Notes under the pieces: model-generated
Databases searched by the model: none
What the model saw: the letters and a program-made list of their open reading frames with translations, nothing else
What the model was told of the DNA's origin: nothing
Assembly: GCA_964035795.1 (NCBI GenBank)
Contig: OZ038322.1
Coordinates: 9,561,868-9,625,867, forward strand
Length of the DNA: 64,000 nucleotides
Reading direction: 5' to 3'
Origin: Pterobdella sp. o SKG-2022
Taxonomy: Eukaryota > Annelida > Clitellata > Hirudinida > Piscicolidae
Shown here: in pieces, positions 1 through 11,965 of the stretch
Layout: each line of letters opens with the position of its first letter
How positions within the stretch are numbered: the stretch's first letter is position 1
Made by a program: the position numbers and the translations under genes

Positions 1-2
1 CG

Positions 3-83
3 AAGAAAAATTCGAAAAATGCATTCAAAAGAAAAAATAGTTTCAATGGCGGAAAAAAGCCGAAGAAATTTAAGAAGAGATGA
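3..83 (+). CDS. 3' end of an unidentified gene with a basic C-terminal tail (partial)
   Basis: Reading frame 3 is open from the window edge to a TGA at 81-83 and encodes 26 residues, about half of them Lys or Arg (for example GGKKPKKFKKR at the end). Such lysine-rich tails are common at the C-terminus of nucleolar proteins and RNA helicases, but the fragment is too short to name. A canonical AATAAA lies at 116-121, 33 bp past the stop, which supports a real plus-strand 3' end. The gene would converge on ESS2, whose stop is at 212-214. It could also be a chance open frame in AT-rich DNA. Confidence 0.4.
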   Translation, partial: KKNSKNAFKRKNSFNGGKKPKKFKKR

Positions 84-115
84 TGCGGTTTTTAGCACTG
101 ATCATTCAAACTGTA

Positions 116-121
116 AATAAA
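116..121 (+). terminator. Poly(A) signal AATAAA for the plus-strand gene ending at 83
   Basis: AATAAA is seen 33 bp downstream of the TGA of the basic-tail frame. Role inferred from position. Confidence 0.4.
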
Positions 122-165
122 AATGTGATCATCTTCTAAATATAATAAATAGAATTTTTGTATTA

Positions 166-171
166 TTTATT
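166..171 (-). terminator. Poly(A) signal AATAAA for ESS2
   Basis: The minus strand reads AATAAA about 40 bp beyond the ESS2 stop codon. It is the nearest canonical signal. The convergent plus-strand signal lies only about 45 bp away, so the two transcripts probably overlap or abut. Confidence 0.5.
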
Positions 172-211
172 AATAGAATTTTTTCAAAATTAAATGAAAA
201 ATAAACACAAA

Positions 212-2626
212 TTAAAAAAAGTCAGAGGCTTTTGTAAAGTTCGTATCAATATTTTTGGGGATTTTGAGCAGGTTGTCAGTTATTGGTGATCGATCTTTCC
301 TTTTAGGAGTGATCTTTGGTGTTGCGTCTCTTTTTGGAGTGGTGAATTTAGGTGTTTTAGGAGTCGAGATCCTGGGCGAGTTTAAGAAATTATCATAAGA
401 TAGCTTCAACTTTTGGGAAGCCACTCTTTGGGCAGCAGGAGACATGCTGTGTAGTCGTTCAGCTGTAGACATGGAGGCTCTTGGAGTCCTGTGTGATATT
501 AGTGATGTTTGAATAAAAAACTTCAAACAAGCATAAATTAGCAACTCACCCTGCCAATGTTTTAGCTGCTTGTCTGAGAGCTTCTGCCTTTTTGGCTTTT
601 TTTTCTCGTCCTAATTTTCCAGCCAATTCATGGAGGATTTGTTCTTTTTTGTTCATTTCAGGGATTTTGAAAGCTGGACCAGGTGTGCTGGAGCCATCCA
701 ACCGGAAGGGAGTGCCATCAATCTCTCCCCACGTCATCAATGGTGAGGCATCAACACCTGCCAGATCGACGAAAAATTAGATATACGTTTTAAAATATAT
801 GTTCAAAAATTTTCTCATCATTGTTAGTGTTCATCTTGACAAACTAACAAACCTGGAGCTGGAGAAGGGGTGGCTAGAAACCGATATCCTTTGACGTTAG
901 GGGTACTATTAGATAAGATTTCTTTACCATCAACTCCAATTTTTCCTTCAATGTGCAGTGGTGGGTACTTGAACTCACTCTGCTTGTTGTTGTTGAAAAC
1001 AGGCCCCCTGAAACGGGTGTTTGCCAGGTCAATGGTTTGTTTCTTTGATTGACTCAACTCTAACTTGTCAGCTGCTGATAACTCTACCCCTGTGAAAATT
1101 ATTTGAAAGCATTAAATAATTTTAAATGACAATTTTTGCAATTTAATAAGCCGAATTTTTTATAGATTATTTTCGTTTTATTTAGGGTAAGACACATCTG
1201 AATAAAAAATAGCTAATTCCATTATAATTTGAACTTAAGAAACAATCTAAAGCAATGAAATTAAAGCATAATTCTCATTCAAACTTTTATATTACAAAAC
1301 ATACTTTGTTGAAATTTATTGAAACATTTAAAAACTTTTGCAATTATAGCTTCCATTATTACACACTAATAGCTTAACAATGTAAAACTCAAAACAAACT
1401 TCAAAGAAAGTTTTATAAACTGCAATATAATGATTAAATAAGATTTGTGAATCATGCTATTCGTAACATACCTTCAGGAGTGTACATCACTGCATTTTTA
1501 TTCTCATACTTCCAAAATTTTGTTTTTGAGCTATCCTGTGATCATTATTATAGACAAATAAATATCTTATATAATAGAAACAAACACTAAGGTTTATCGA
1601 GAAACTTAATACACGAAGCTTTTCGTAATATATTCAAATAAATTTCGAGTATTTTTTTTCTCTGCATTTATGTTATTGAATACAATATAAACGAAAGATA
1701 AATATAAACGAATATTTATTTTTAAAATATGAATAAATATTTATCTTTAATTTATATTGTATTCAATAACACAAAAGCAAAAAAAAAATTATGTATAGCT
1801 TTTTGGTATTAGCTAAATACTCAAAACTATCATGAAAAGTATAGTGGTTTGGAAATTAGCTTAATTCAGATAAAAACAAACCCCGATAGCTAGTTGTTTT
1901 TGTTGGTATCCTTCTTTAGCAGCTTCAATCTTATTTCTTGAAGTCTCAATCATTTCAATGAGGTTAGCATTGTCCTCACTTGTGTATTTGTTCATGTATT
2001 GATTCAATGTCATTTTATCTATTTTTGCTTCTGTAATTCATTTAAATATATCAAAATTTTTGAGATTAATTAATTTTGGTAAACATTACTTAATGAATTT
2101 AAATTTAATTTAGTTATTTTTATTTTTATTATAAATTTTGCAAACCTTCTTTTTTACTCAATGAAGATGAATCAGAAGAAACAGTAACTCCATTGAAAGA
2201 TTCATTTTCAGACATGGTGTTTGTTTTTGGTGTCATTGATGAGGTTTTTGGTGTTTCATAACCTTGTGGAGTGTCGCCTACAATATTAAATAAATATTTT
2301 TTATATAATTGTCAATTCGGAATGATAAAACTAGATAAATGCCTTTAAACATACCTATAACTCTGCTTTTTAATTCTGACATTTTTTGAATGTCATTTCT
2401 GTCTATGGCTTCTAAAAATTGGACTTGATTCTCCAATTTAGGTAGATCAGGAAAAAAATCTCTCACTATAATTTTCTCGATGTTCTTAGGTTTAAATATG
2501 AAAGTAAATGAATACAAGTTTAAATTTTATAGTAATAATGAAACTCACAGCAAGATGAACATCGTCGTCAATTACTTTTAATTTTTTTTTTTCACTACAA
2601 TTTTCTTTATTTGTCAAGCTTAGCAT
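212..2626 (-). CDS. ESS2: Splicing factor ESS-2 homolog (DGCR14 family)
   Basis: Nuclear protein associated with the spliceosomal C complex in animals. I assembled eight exons on the minus strand: 2626-2549, 2484-2355, 2277-2146, 2030-1882, 1535-1472, 1089-853, 757-550 and 488-212. All borders are GT..AG, phases match, and the total is 1275 nt (424 residues). Family hallmarks appear in order: RDFFPDLPKLE near the N-terminus, KYTSEDNANL, WKYENKNAVMY, NTRFRGPVF, FLATPSPAPG, PLMTWGEIDGTP, TPGPAFKIP, and the C-terminal SITDNLL-type motif followed by KASDFF at the very end. The length is close to the usual 400-480 residues of the family. The start is the only ATG of the first exon and precedes a short basic N-terminus, as in other members. 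The gene looks complete. The intron between 1536 and 1881 contains a foldback repeat. Confidence 0.95.
1671..1771. repeat. Inverted repeat inside an ESS2 intron
   Basis: The arms at 1671-1691 and 1751-1771 are perfect reverse complements (they begin TGTTATTGAATAC). Partial complementarity continues inward through the AAAGATAAATAT/ATATTTATCTTT segments. It looks like a small foldback or MITE-like element. No target duplication was recognised. Confidence 0.6.
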
Positions 2627-3038
2627 TTTGAAAAGTTTAACAACGAAATGCAAAGTATTGCAGAACTACGTTAGTAAACAAAGTTGTTTAAAAATGATTC
2701 ATGCGTAAAGTTTTTATAAAAGCGACTTGATTTTTTAAAATTATAGTTAAAATCAGTTAAATTGAAGTATAAAGCAATTTATAAACTGCATTTTATTATC
2801 AAAACGTTCATATTATTCATGAAGGTTGTTTAATTCAATGTTACTGTCATTTTCAAAACAATAGAAGTATCTGAAATTTGTTTTATTCTTGAATTGAAAT
2901 TTTTTTTCGAATATTTGAATTGAAAGATACATGAGATTGCTCTGAACAATTATGATGCAAATAATGTAATTACAATTGATATAGCGACAGGACTTCATAA
3001 AAGTTTAATGAAAATACTGTGCAACAAATGCTAATTTT
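2627..3038. other. Intergenic, nothing recognised
   Basis: AT-rich DNA upstream of ESS2. It should hold the ESS2 promoter, but I see no clear element in it. Confidence 0.5.
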
Positions 3039-3039
3039 T

Positions 3040-3112
3040 GGCCGACACGGGATCGAACCCAATGACCTATTTTTTTTCCACTATACTAATTGACCTGTAT
3101 GGACAGCATTTT
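3040..3112 (-). repeat. tRNA-like sequence (degenerate tRNA or SINE head)
   Basis: On the minus strand an A-box-like TTAGTATAGTGG is followed about 20 bp later by a perfect B box, GGGTTCGATCCCG. The anticodon region is replaced by an A-rich run and cannot form a normal arm. This fits a tRNA-derived SINE or tRNA pseudogene. Two relatives lie at 19652-19720 and 20443-20515 on the same strand. Confidence 0.55.
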
Positions 3113-3318
3113 CATAGATAGCTTTCATTTACTGTTACACTAAAATTTTAAATAAATTGTACATAATTTTTTTTCAAATGAGGTTTTCATATAAAGTTAT
3201 TTTGACTTTTCTTAGAACTCTTTGAATCCATAATAAAATTAAACACTTGAATCTTATAAGCTCGCCACATCATTTATATTTAGTAAGTATCCAATCAAAA
3301 ACTCACAGTTGGACCATT

Positions 3319-3342
3319 TATATATATATATATATATATAAT
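3319..3342. repeat. (TA)n microsatellite
   Basis: About ten uninterrupted TA units. Confidence 0.8.
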
Positions 3343-3369
3343 TAATTTTCGTCTTTAGACATAATCACA

Positions 3370-3870
3370 GTTAACAATGAGTCCCAATAATTTCTCGATA
3401 CGCATCTTTATCGACTTTTTCAATGTTTTCCATGTTTAATTTGAGAGAGTTCATGTCATTTATTAATATTTTGAGAAGAATTGATGGTGGTCTGCCTTTT
3501 TTTCTCTTGGAATTCTTTACGGCTTTTTCCAAAATGTTTTTGCTGGCGGGTCGTTACGGCATATGTGTCCCAGCATTTTCAACCTTCTCAGTCTCACTTC
3601 CTGGTGCAGAGGTGGTATGACGGAGTCGCATTCTTCGTTTTTCATAACATTTGGCCAATGAACTTTTTCTTGTCTTCGTATGTGCTTTCTTGGAAGGAGT
3701 CTATTGAGTTTCTGATGCTTTTAGAGTCTGCCCAAGCACTGCAGCCATATAGGAAAATTGAGAAAACATAAGCTTTATAAATTCTTATATTTTTCTCTAT
3801 ACTTATCCCACCATGGACCATTTTAAAAATTGGAAATGGTTTGGGGTCAAACCAATAATGTGAAGTGAAA
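3370..3870 (-). mobile_element. Non-LTR retrotransposon fragment, 3' part of the RT ORF
   Basis: Translation of the minus strand around 3690-3800 gives YKAYVFSIFLYGCSAW, the block after the reverse transcriptase domain that is conserved in RTE/CR1-like LINEs. Further along, another frame reads MLGHICRNDPPAK, the next conserved block. Stops and frame changes separate the pieces, so the copy is dead and 5'-truncated. It lies just past the 3' end of the FkbM-like gene. Confidence 0.6.
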
Positions 3871-4213
3871 AATATTCAGATATAATCTTATAGGTTATTT
3901 TTATCAGTTACCTGATGATGATATAGAAACAAAATTTGTTGGAAAAAGGCAAGAATGGGAGTGAATCTTTTAAAACAACAAAACAAAATATCTCGACTTT
4001 ATCATTTGAATTCTTCTATTTAAAAACAGCCGTGATTCAAGTTTAATTATTTAGTTGTTACTTATAAAAAACTGAGAAAATGTTTGAAATCACGTGACGC
4101 TATTCGAAATAATATTTAACTTAATTGCAAAATTAAAAATCCTCATGATAAAACAAAAATACAAAAAATAACGGAAAAAAAAACATTCCGTTCATCACAA
4201 ATGCCATAGAGTA

Positions 4214-7200
4214 TTAATTGGGAACTTTAATGTCTAAATCATTTTTGGCGAATATGTAGTCATCTACAAAAAGGACTACTTCTGGTTTATGCATATGTAT
4301 GTCCTTCACAAGTTTGTATCCCTTTTTCTGCATAATTCCCACATACCTACAAAAGTATGGAATTAATTGAAAGCTTTTCAAGTGTGATCTTTTAGTATTT
4401 TTTAAGCGGTTTTGTGATTTGGGCAATTTTTTTAAAATGCGTTTATTTTCTTTGATAGTTGATATTTGATATGCAATCAAATGTTTTCACTAATAGGGGT
4501 GTTGTTAACTTTAAATATTTATATACTCATTTATTTATAGTTTTTCCACTCACTGACCTTTTCTTATTCCCGTGGAGATATTCCACTGCAAAAGTGCTAA
4601 TGTCCATCTGTAAGTGTAACAATGAAAGTTTGGAGTTTTATCATTATATTATACACTTTCTTACCTTGTCTAAAGGTAAAGATTCTAAAATTTCGCCTTC
4701 AGCACCTTCAACATCCAATGAGAAAAAATCCACGTGTGAAATATTAATAGCAGCGAGAAGTGTCAAAAGTGGGTAACAAGGGACCTGGAAAAACGAGAAT
4801 TTTCGTTCAAATTAAGTTTTGCATGAGCTACAAATGAGAAGAATAATGTTTAATTAAAAAAAATAATACTTTAAAAGTCACAGTATCAGCTTTCAAATCA
4901 ATCTTTCCTTGCCCCCCCAGACTTTGCTTGAATGGAATCTTTAAAAAACAACATTAACATTTATTTTATTTCAAATATAGATTCCATACTTTTTATAATT
5001 CTAAAAACCCTAAAAAATTTCAATTTCAATTTGTATTCCTCTAACGCTAAGTTATTAAGCCACAGTTCAATACGAAACTTGAAATAATGCGACATTCTCA
5101 CCGTTAATTACTTGAGAATTTTTTGAATATTTACGTTAAACAAGTGAAATCCTAATATAGGTTTGCATTCCAAAAAGGTTTTCAGAATATAAAGAATACT
5201 TTTTAAATACTTTGTATTTTTTTCGAACCGTAAGGGTATGTTTGAGTTTTAGCGAAGTTATATAATTTTTTAAAATTATTTTTTCAATGTACAGTTAACT
5301 TTGAATTTTTTAATTGAATTAATGGAAATATAGAACTACATACGTTTTATTAAGAAATTTTTATTCATTATTATGAAAGATATTGAAATTGAATACAATA
5401 TTTGCATAGAATGGGCGTAAGAATGAATAATCAAAGAACTAGAAGTTTTTAAATAAATTCATTATTAACTTTATAATTTTTTTTAATAGCTATAAGTGAA
5501 AAATTTTTACAATCGTTGAATGTTGTAACATAACAATACACATTTTAAAATATTTTTAATGCTTGAGAATTCAGTATTAAGACATTAAACTTGAAAAGTC
5601 TAAAAAATCTTAAAAAACAGAGCTTTTAAATAATATATTACATTAATTTACCAAATTCACACAAGAACTAATAAAAAGAAAATTAAAAAATTGTGTTTGT
5701 CAAATAAACCACGTGTGACCTCAGATATATAATCATACGGACTGACGCATCCGTTGATGGACCATGCATTTCTGTTCTTCCCCACCAATTGGGTGTAGAA
5801 GAATGGGTCTGGTTCTACAAGAAGCCCTGTCCAGCCTCTTTTCTGTGATATTTATACGACAAATTAATAAACAAGCATATTGTTAAATATTTGAAATTGA
5901 AGTTAAATAAAAATTATTGAGGGTTAAAAAAGAATTTAAAAATTTTTTTAAATATAAAAATTCGGTGTTTTCAGAGATGTTGTAATTTTTAATTTTTAGA
6001 TTTAATTTTTTTTAATTGTTTATCAAAAAGAGAATGTCACTCATTTCCATAGGAGCTCTCAATAAACATCGATCTGAATATTACATATTGTATATTGGAA
6101 AAGAATTATATCAAGTTTATGTTTGCCCCAATCGACATCAAATTAAAGGAATTTTTAATACATTTATTGAAGATCAAAAGCTATAATTTTCGAGTGGTTT
6201 AGCTTTATCAGGAAACGTTAGCCTGACGCTAAGCTAATCGAAAATTATAGCTTTGGATTATCAATAAATGTAATAGGAATTTCTCTTATTTGATGTCTTT
6301 TGTTACTAAATATTATAGAAGAATACATATGATGTCTCTAAAACTTTTATATTTGATTTTTATTAGAAAAGTTTTATGCAGTAGAATATATGAGAACATT
6401 GGATAATAATAAACTTTTTACAAAGTTTTGATGCTTCAAACACCCGTTTGCGGAAATAAAATTTCCTTCATTGATTTTTTCAGATGTTTTACCTGAATTA
6501 ATTCTGAAGCAGTATCTACCTTTGCTTATCGTTAAGACAATGTAATGTGTAGAAGAGAAAATGATGTTTCGTAAAGAAAATTATACAAAAATATTATACA
6601 AGCATACAATTATTTATTTGACCAAGAATAATTCTTTGAAATAACAAAAAAAATTGGAGATGGCCTAGAGTGGTTGGGACTATTATACAAGTTAATTTAC
6701 AAGTCTAATGTGATATGATAGTCAAAAACAAGAAAAAAAATAAATTCTCATTGGATTTTTGCATAAATAAAAAAATGAATAATCTAACTTTGGACATATT
6801 GTTCTATTGAAGTGCTTTGGTGTTTTTTGTACTTTTTTGACTCGGAATTATATGCACGTGCACTATTAAAAAGATCAATCAGCATTATATGTTTTGAAGT
6901 ATAATAATCTAGCATCATTAGATGAGAAAAAAAGCTTTTAGTAAATATACAAACTTGAGCTCCATATTTTAAGTTTAATATATACTAAATGTTTGTTATA
7001 TGTGTACGTTTAAATAGGGGTCGAACCTGTTCTAGCCAGATAGTGTTGGAGGATCTTTCTCCGTCAAGACCTCCAGCTTCGACGAAAAATCCATTCACCT
7101 TTTGAGATCATTAACGTAATGGAGTTTCAATCAAAAAAGTACACGTAATATTCATCCTAAAATGAACGAAACAGCTTTGAAATGTCTGTTTTTTAAACAT

Positions 7201-9826
7201 ATTGATTAGGAACTTTTATATTTTTTGCCATTCATATATCTTAATTTTTGCTAATGTCGGACATATTTTTTGAATTAGAAGTTGTTTTCAAGCTAAACGA
7301 AGGCATGTAATAAAAATTGTGCTGACAGCCGTGATGAAGTAGACAAATCACATTTTTTTGCTTCGTTTTTTTTTGAAAGTTTATTTAGACTACTTGCATG
7401 TATGTTTGGAATATTATTTGATATAATCTTTTCAACTATACAAATTTATTTTGTGAAAAACTGTAGGATATCTTGTCCAAAAAAAATGTTATCCGCTAAC
7501 TAAGGTATTTAATAAAAATTAATTATCATTGTAATAAAAGTGAAATTTGTTACTATTAAGATATATTTTAAAATAATACTTTTTTTTTGAGCATTTTATC
7601 GATTTCTTCGGCTTGAGGGGTAAGCATGAGCACTCGAGACATTTTGATTTGGTTTCGTGGGGCAGGATGGTCGATTACAACTTTGACAAATTCTATCAGA
7701 TCCGGGTCCAAAGCCGGTGCCTGGCAGTTTTAGTGTTAATAAAAATCATTATGTTAATTTTGAAAATTTTGATTAAAATATCATTCATTTCAATTTTTTT
7801 AAAGTTGTTTATATAAACTTTATAATAAATCTCAGTCATGATTTGATAGGTTATATATTTATAATCAAATAAGTATTTTTATTAGTTATAATTATTATTA
7901 AATACTCTTGGTTTTTTGTTATAGTTACTTTACTTATGAGTTTTATATTTATTAATAGACAACAAACAGAAATTTTGCTGTAGAATCACCATCTTAAAAT
8001 TCATTTCAAGTCAAACTCACATTATCACAAGATAAGCTTGATAATATGAATTAAAGTAAAGAAAAACTCTGATTTTAAGAATAAAACTTTTTGTTTATTT
8101 AATACAAGCGTGTCACCCAGGCTGGACTGTTTTCCTCACATAAATTATGCGTTTACTTACAATATGTAGTGTGTATGGCTGAATTCTACTCGGCTTGAGT
8201 CATAAAAAACATCATTTTAAATAAAAACTCTAATTGGCTTAGATATAAGTTTTTCAACGCTACTTAATTCATCAAGTCAGTAGTGGATATGTTGCTGGAT
8301 AGAGAAAATGAATTTTTCACAAATACGTAACAACTTAATGTTAGAATACTAGTCTGTTCAAAAAAAAGTTTTTGAAAAATATATTCGGTAGATAGCAAAT
8401 TTGCAAAAAAAATATTTTCTAAATAATATTTAAAATTTCTTAAGCTAATGACTTTATCAATTAAAAGTAATTATAATCCTAATAACATGAGTGGAATTCT
8501 CTGAAATAACTCAATAAGATTAATTCTCTAAAACAAGCATTCAAGACATTTAATTTGTTAAAGTTATAGTTTCCAAACATCTTGGGACAACGACCGACTA
8601 CACAGGCCACAGTACCATCTTTTGAAACAACAAAGCATGGTAGGATGGTGAAAACATCATATTTTCAAAAAGTTTATTAATTGCTGACCCAATATTTTTT
8701 TTTAATTTATAAAACTTTTCCATTTTTAATGTCTAAATATGGAATATTTTTGAGACAAAAACATTATATCTTCATATTATATTGTATATTTATATTATAT
8801 TATATATTTATATTATATTATATATTTATATTATATTATATATTTATATTATATTATATATTTATATTATATTATATATTTATATTATATTATATATTTA
8901 TATTATATTATATATTTATATTATATTATATATATAATATATAAATATATTATATATATATTTATATTATATCTTTAGGCTCGTGGGGAAGTTTCAGTTT
9001 ATAAAAGAACTTTTTGACAAAATATAAAAGGCAAATTTAAAAATAATCAAAGCAAAAAAAGCAAAACCTATGGAAAGTTTGTAAGAGTAAAAACCCAAAA
9101 GTTTAAAAAGAAAGTTTCCAAACATATAATTCTTTAAACACTATAATATAGTTTTTGAGCGTAATTTATTGCAAATTTTAAAAGTATCATAATGACATTG
9201 TTGAGGACACAAATTTGTGAACGTATGAAGGGTTATCTGATAGATTTTTGAGTAGAAGAATAAGATGAGTGTGATGAGAGGGTTATGTAATTAAGTTTAA
9301 AAAATTGTTGAAATTATTAGAAATTTGCTCACGCAGCTTGAGAGTGTTTTTAATACAAAATTTAAAATAAATGGTTTTACTGTGCAGTAAAAAAAATAAT
9401 AAAAGTTGTTAAGTTTTTAGAAATTAAGGACTGAATCACTAGATTAAGATTATTTTCTCGAAGCATAAAAATACATTGTTTGGTAGCAACCTTGAAATGA
9501 AATATGAGATTCGAAACAAATGAATAAATTATCTAAAATGAATTTTTAACCTAATAAATAATAAACATTGTTATATTGAAAAAATAAGTTACTTTTCGCT
9601 TCACTAGTTTTTGGAGTCTTGTTTTCAAATGGGAGTTGTACCTCAGAAATCCTAAGACCTCCCTTTGCGCCTTATCTTCTCCGTATTTACTATTTTCTCT
9701 GCTGAATGCCACATCATTCGTTTTCTCTAACACATATACTATGTGTTTACTAAATTTTTGGTAGTTTATGTAAATTAATCCGAGAATGATACAAACTGAA
9801 ACTATCAGAACAGCGCCTTTATGCAT
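4214..9826 (-). CDS. Type II membrane protein with FkbM/Star-like methyltransferase domain
   Basis: Eight exons on the minus strand: 9826-9593, 7720-7580, 7098-7027, 5842-5720, 4938-4870, 4784-4665, 4607-4558 and 4346-4214. Phases match throughout and the total is 942 nt (313 residues). Residues 5-22 are a hydrophobic signal anchor (GAVLIVSVCIILGLIYI) with only three residues before it, so the protein should be type II with the domain in the lumen or outside the cell. The FkbM-type domain (Methyltransf_21) runs from about 126 to 300: FFVEAGGLDGERSSNTIWLE (motif I region), RGWTGLLVEPDPFFY, SINGCVSP, VDFFSLDVEGAEGE (motif IV region), and a C-terminal GYKLVKD...DDYIFAKNDL. Type II topology with this domain is the arrangement of arthropod Star and related proteins. 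Function is inferred: either an S-adenosylmethionine-dependent O-methyltransferase or a Star-like trafficking factor. The long introns hold a foldback (6134-6297) and an 18-bp minisatellite. Confidence 0.85.
6134..6297. repeat. Foldback element with 60-bp arms in an intron of the FkbM-like gene
   Basis: The segment 6134-6193 is the imperfect reverse complement of 6238-6297, roughly 85% by eye. The outer ends are GACATCAAAT/ATTTGATGTC and the inner ends CTATAATTTTCGA/TCGAAAATTATAG. The 44-bp centre has a smaller AGCTTT/AAGCT pairing. No coding capacity. Fits a MITE or foldback transposon remnant. Confidence 0.75.
8765..8960. repeat. AT-only minisatellite, 18-bp unit
   Basis: About nine to ten near-perfect head-to-tail copies of an 18-bp unit, ATTTATATTATATTATAT, fading into plain TA repeats at the right end. 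It lies in the first intron of the FkbM-like gene. There are no spacers, so it is not a CRISPR array. Confidence 0.9.
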
Positions 9827-9898
9827 GCTGTATTCAATTAGAATGCTGAATTGGACAGTGTCTTTAATATAAGATTTTTAACACCCATGTATACATAT

Positions 9899-10098
9899 NN
9901 NNNNNNNNNNNNNNNNNNNNNNNNNNNNNNNNNNNNNNNNNNNNNNNNNNNNNNNNNNNNNNNNNNNNNNNNNNNNNNNNNNNNNNNNNNNNNNNNNNNN
10001 NNNNNNNNNNNNNNNNNNNNNNNNNNNNNNNNNNNNNNNNNNNNNNNNNNNNNNNNNNNNNNNNNNNNNNNNNNNNNNNNNNNNNNNNNNNNNNNNNN
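9899..10098. other. Assembly gap (200 N)
   Basis: Exactly 200 N bases, which looks like a placeholder of unknown true size. It begins 72 bp upstream of the ATG of the FkbM-like gene, so part of that promoter may be missing. Confidence 0.99.
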
Positions 10099-10499
10099 TG
10101 CTTATTACGATAGTTAAAGATTAACTTCTTTGCTACAAAACGCTGTTTCTGTTACCAAAAAACATAAGTTATTCAATTTTTTTGGAGATATTGCTCAAAA
10201 CTTGAAAAATAAAAAATCTCTTCAGTTTGAAAAAAGCAGTTGACAGGTAAAACCCAGCGGATTAAGAAAAATTATACGAAGCTAACAGCTCTGCTACAAT
10301 TACGTTAAATAATACAGCAAAAACAGCTGCAACACTGCGTACAGCTGATAACTTACCAGTGCAAAAGGCAACACACACCATATCCACAGAAAAGATTGAG
10401 ACTTGGATACTAGACTGTAAAAAACCTTGGCAACCCAACAAAGTTTAGCCTTAAACTGGTGATTGTTATTGGAATCATGCAGAACAAAAACGTAGTGCT

Positions 10500-10895
10500 A
10501 TAAACGATTTCAGAAGCACAAATAAAGCAACAAGAACAACAACAATAGCAAAAATCAAAACAATAGAAACAACAAGAGTAACAAAAACAACAATAATAGC
10601 CACAACAATCAAAACAATAAAACAATAACAATCGAAAACAATAGCAACAACAATAATCGAAATAAAAAGAGCAACAACGACAACAAATATAAAAACATTA
10701 ATCAAAACAATAGCATCATTAATCAAAACAATAACAGCAATAAAAGCAGAAGCAACAACAACAATAGCAACAATCAAAACAACAGCAGCAACAAGAATAG
10801 CAGCAATCAAAACAAAAGCATCAACAACAATCTAAACAATAGCAACAACAAAAATTCGAAAAACAAAGAGCAACAACAACTACAATAATAGCAAC
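10500..10895. repeat. CAA/CAG-rich imperfect trinucleotide tract
   Basis: Long plus-strand run built from CAA, CAG, AAC and AAT triplets with scattered interruptions. All frames contain stops, so it is not a poly-Gln or poly-Asn coding exon as it stands. It leads directly into the C2H2 finger remnant at 10910. Confidence 0.8.
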
Positions 10896-10909
10896 AATAA
10901 GAACAGTTC

Positions 10910-11125
10910 TGACAAAGTCTTATCCTGCACGTTTCCGAGATGCAATAGAGTAGCTGCCAGTAAAGCAGGTCTGGCAAACCACGTGAGACAGAAGCACCAG
11001 ACACAAGCAAGCATAAAGTGTCAATACTGCGGGCTGAACTTCAAACCACAAGGCATTTATGATCACAAGAAAAATGCTCGTCTCTCAATCCTTTGCACCT
11101 ACCTTATGGTGGATGAACGCAAGAA
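10910..11125 (+). pseudogene. Remnant of a C2H2 zinc-finger coding segment, probably of LINE origin
   Basis: One open frame encodes two C2H2-like units: CTFPRCNRVAASKAGLANH followed by VRQKH, then CQYCGLNFKPQGIYDH. Finger pairs of this style flank the reverse transcriptase in some animal LINEs. A sequence like the one at its end (CTTATGGTGGAT followed by A/G-rich DNA) recurs at 11752, just before the RT region, which links the two segments. The frame then runs into the (TG)n tract and ends. Inference: decayed tail or head of a LINE copy, not a host transcription factor. Confidence 0.5.
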
Positions 11126-11126
11126 C

Positions 11127-11259
<133 letters not shown>

Positions 11260-11965
11260 GCACGAGGTAAAATGGCCTCCGTTAAATTTTTGAGTTTTCA
11301 CAAGTTTAAAGTTGAATTTTTTAATTGAAAAATGGTTTAAAATAATTAATGTAACAAGTTGATAATAATTTATTTCGAAAAATTTCATGTTGGATAAGTA
11401 CAAAAGTTTAAAATAGCCTCGTATCACACCGAAATAACTTAAAAAATTTTAATTAGTGATATAATTATTTAATGCATGAATAAAACAATAAAAAAGTATT
11501 CAAAATTTTGAGAAATCAAGTCTTTTAATACTAAATTTGGATGTAAACAAAATTGGCGGTCGAGCGGTTAAAAGTGAAAAGTAATAATTTTAATTGACTG
11601 TGGAGAGAAAACTTCAAAATTTCAACGAAAGCCATCAACAAAAAGCCTACATAAAGATTTCAAGAAACTTCGCCTAGCTGATCACTGGCAAGTCAAAAGA
11701 AGAACACCACACCAGATCCATAGATAAGCTGCTCTGCAGTTTAGTGCACCCGCCTTATGGTGGATAAATGCACAAAAGGAAAGGAAAGGAAGGTGTATAA
11801 ACGTAAAAACCGAGACTGGTTCGATGAAAACGACGTGACAATACAGTCATTACTAGAATCTTAGTCAAAGGCATATAATGCTTTGTCCAAGTGTGTGACC
11901 GGTTCTCATGAATTATTAAGTTTGAAATCCAGGTTTAATTCCATAAAAACCAAAAAACAACGGAG

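Noticed and set aside
8681..8944. 87-residue frame of repeated YIFILY
   Set aside because: Translation of the 18-bp AT minisatellite; no start context or conservation.
8765..8960. CRISPR-like array
   Set aside because: The units are contiguous with no spacers, and this is animal nuclear DNA.
9851..10117. 88-residue frame across the N run
   Set aside because: Most of it is the assembly gap; no information.
10410..10810. Minus-strand frames rich in Cys, Val and Ile
   Set aside because: Antisense translation of the CAA/CAG-rich tract; frames persist only because of the triplet repeat.
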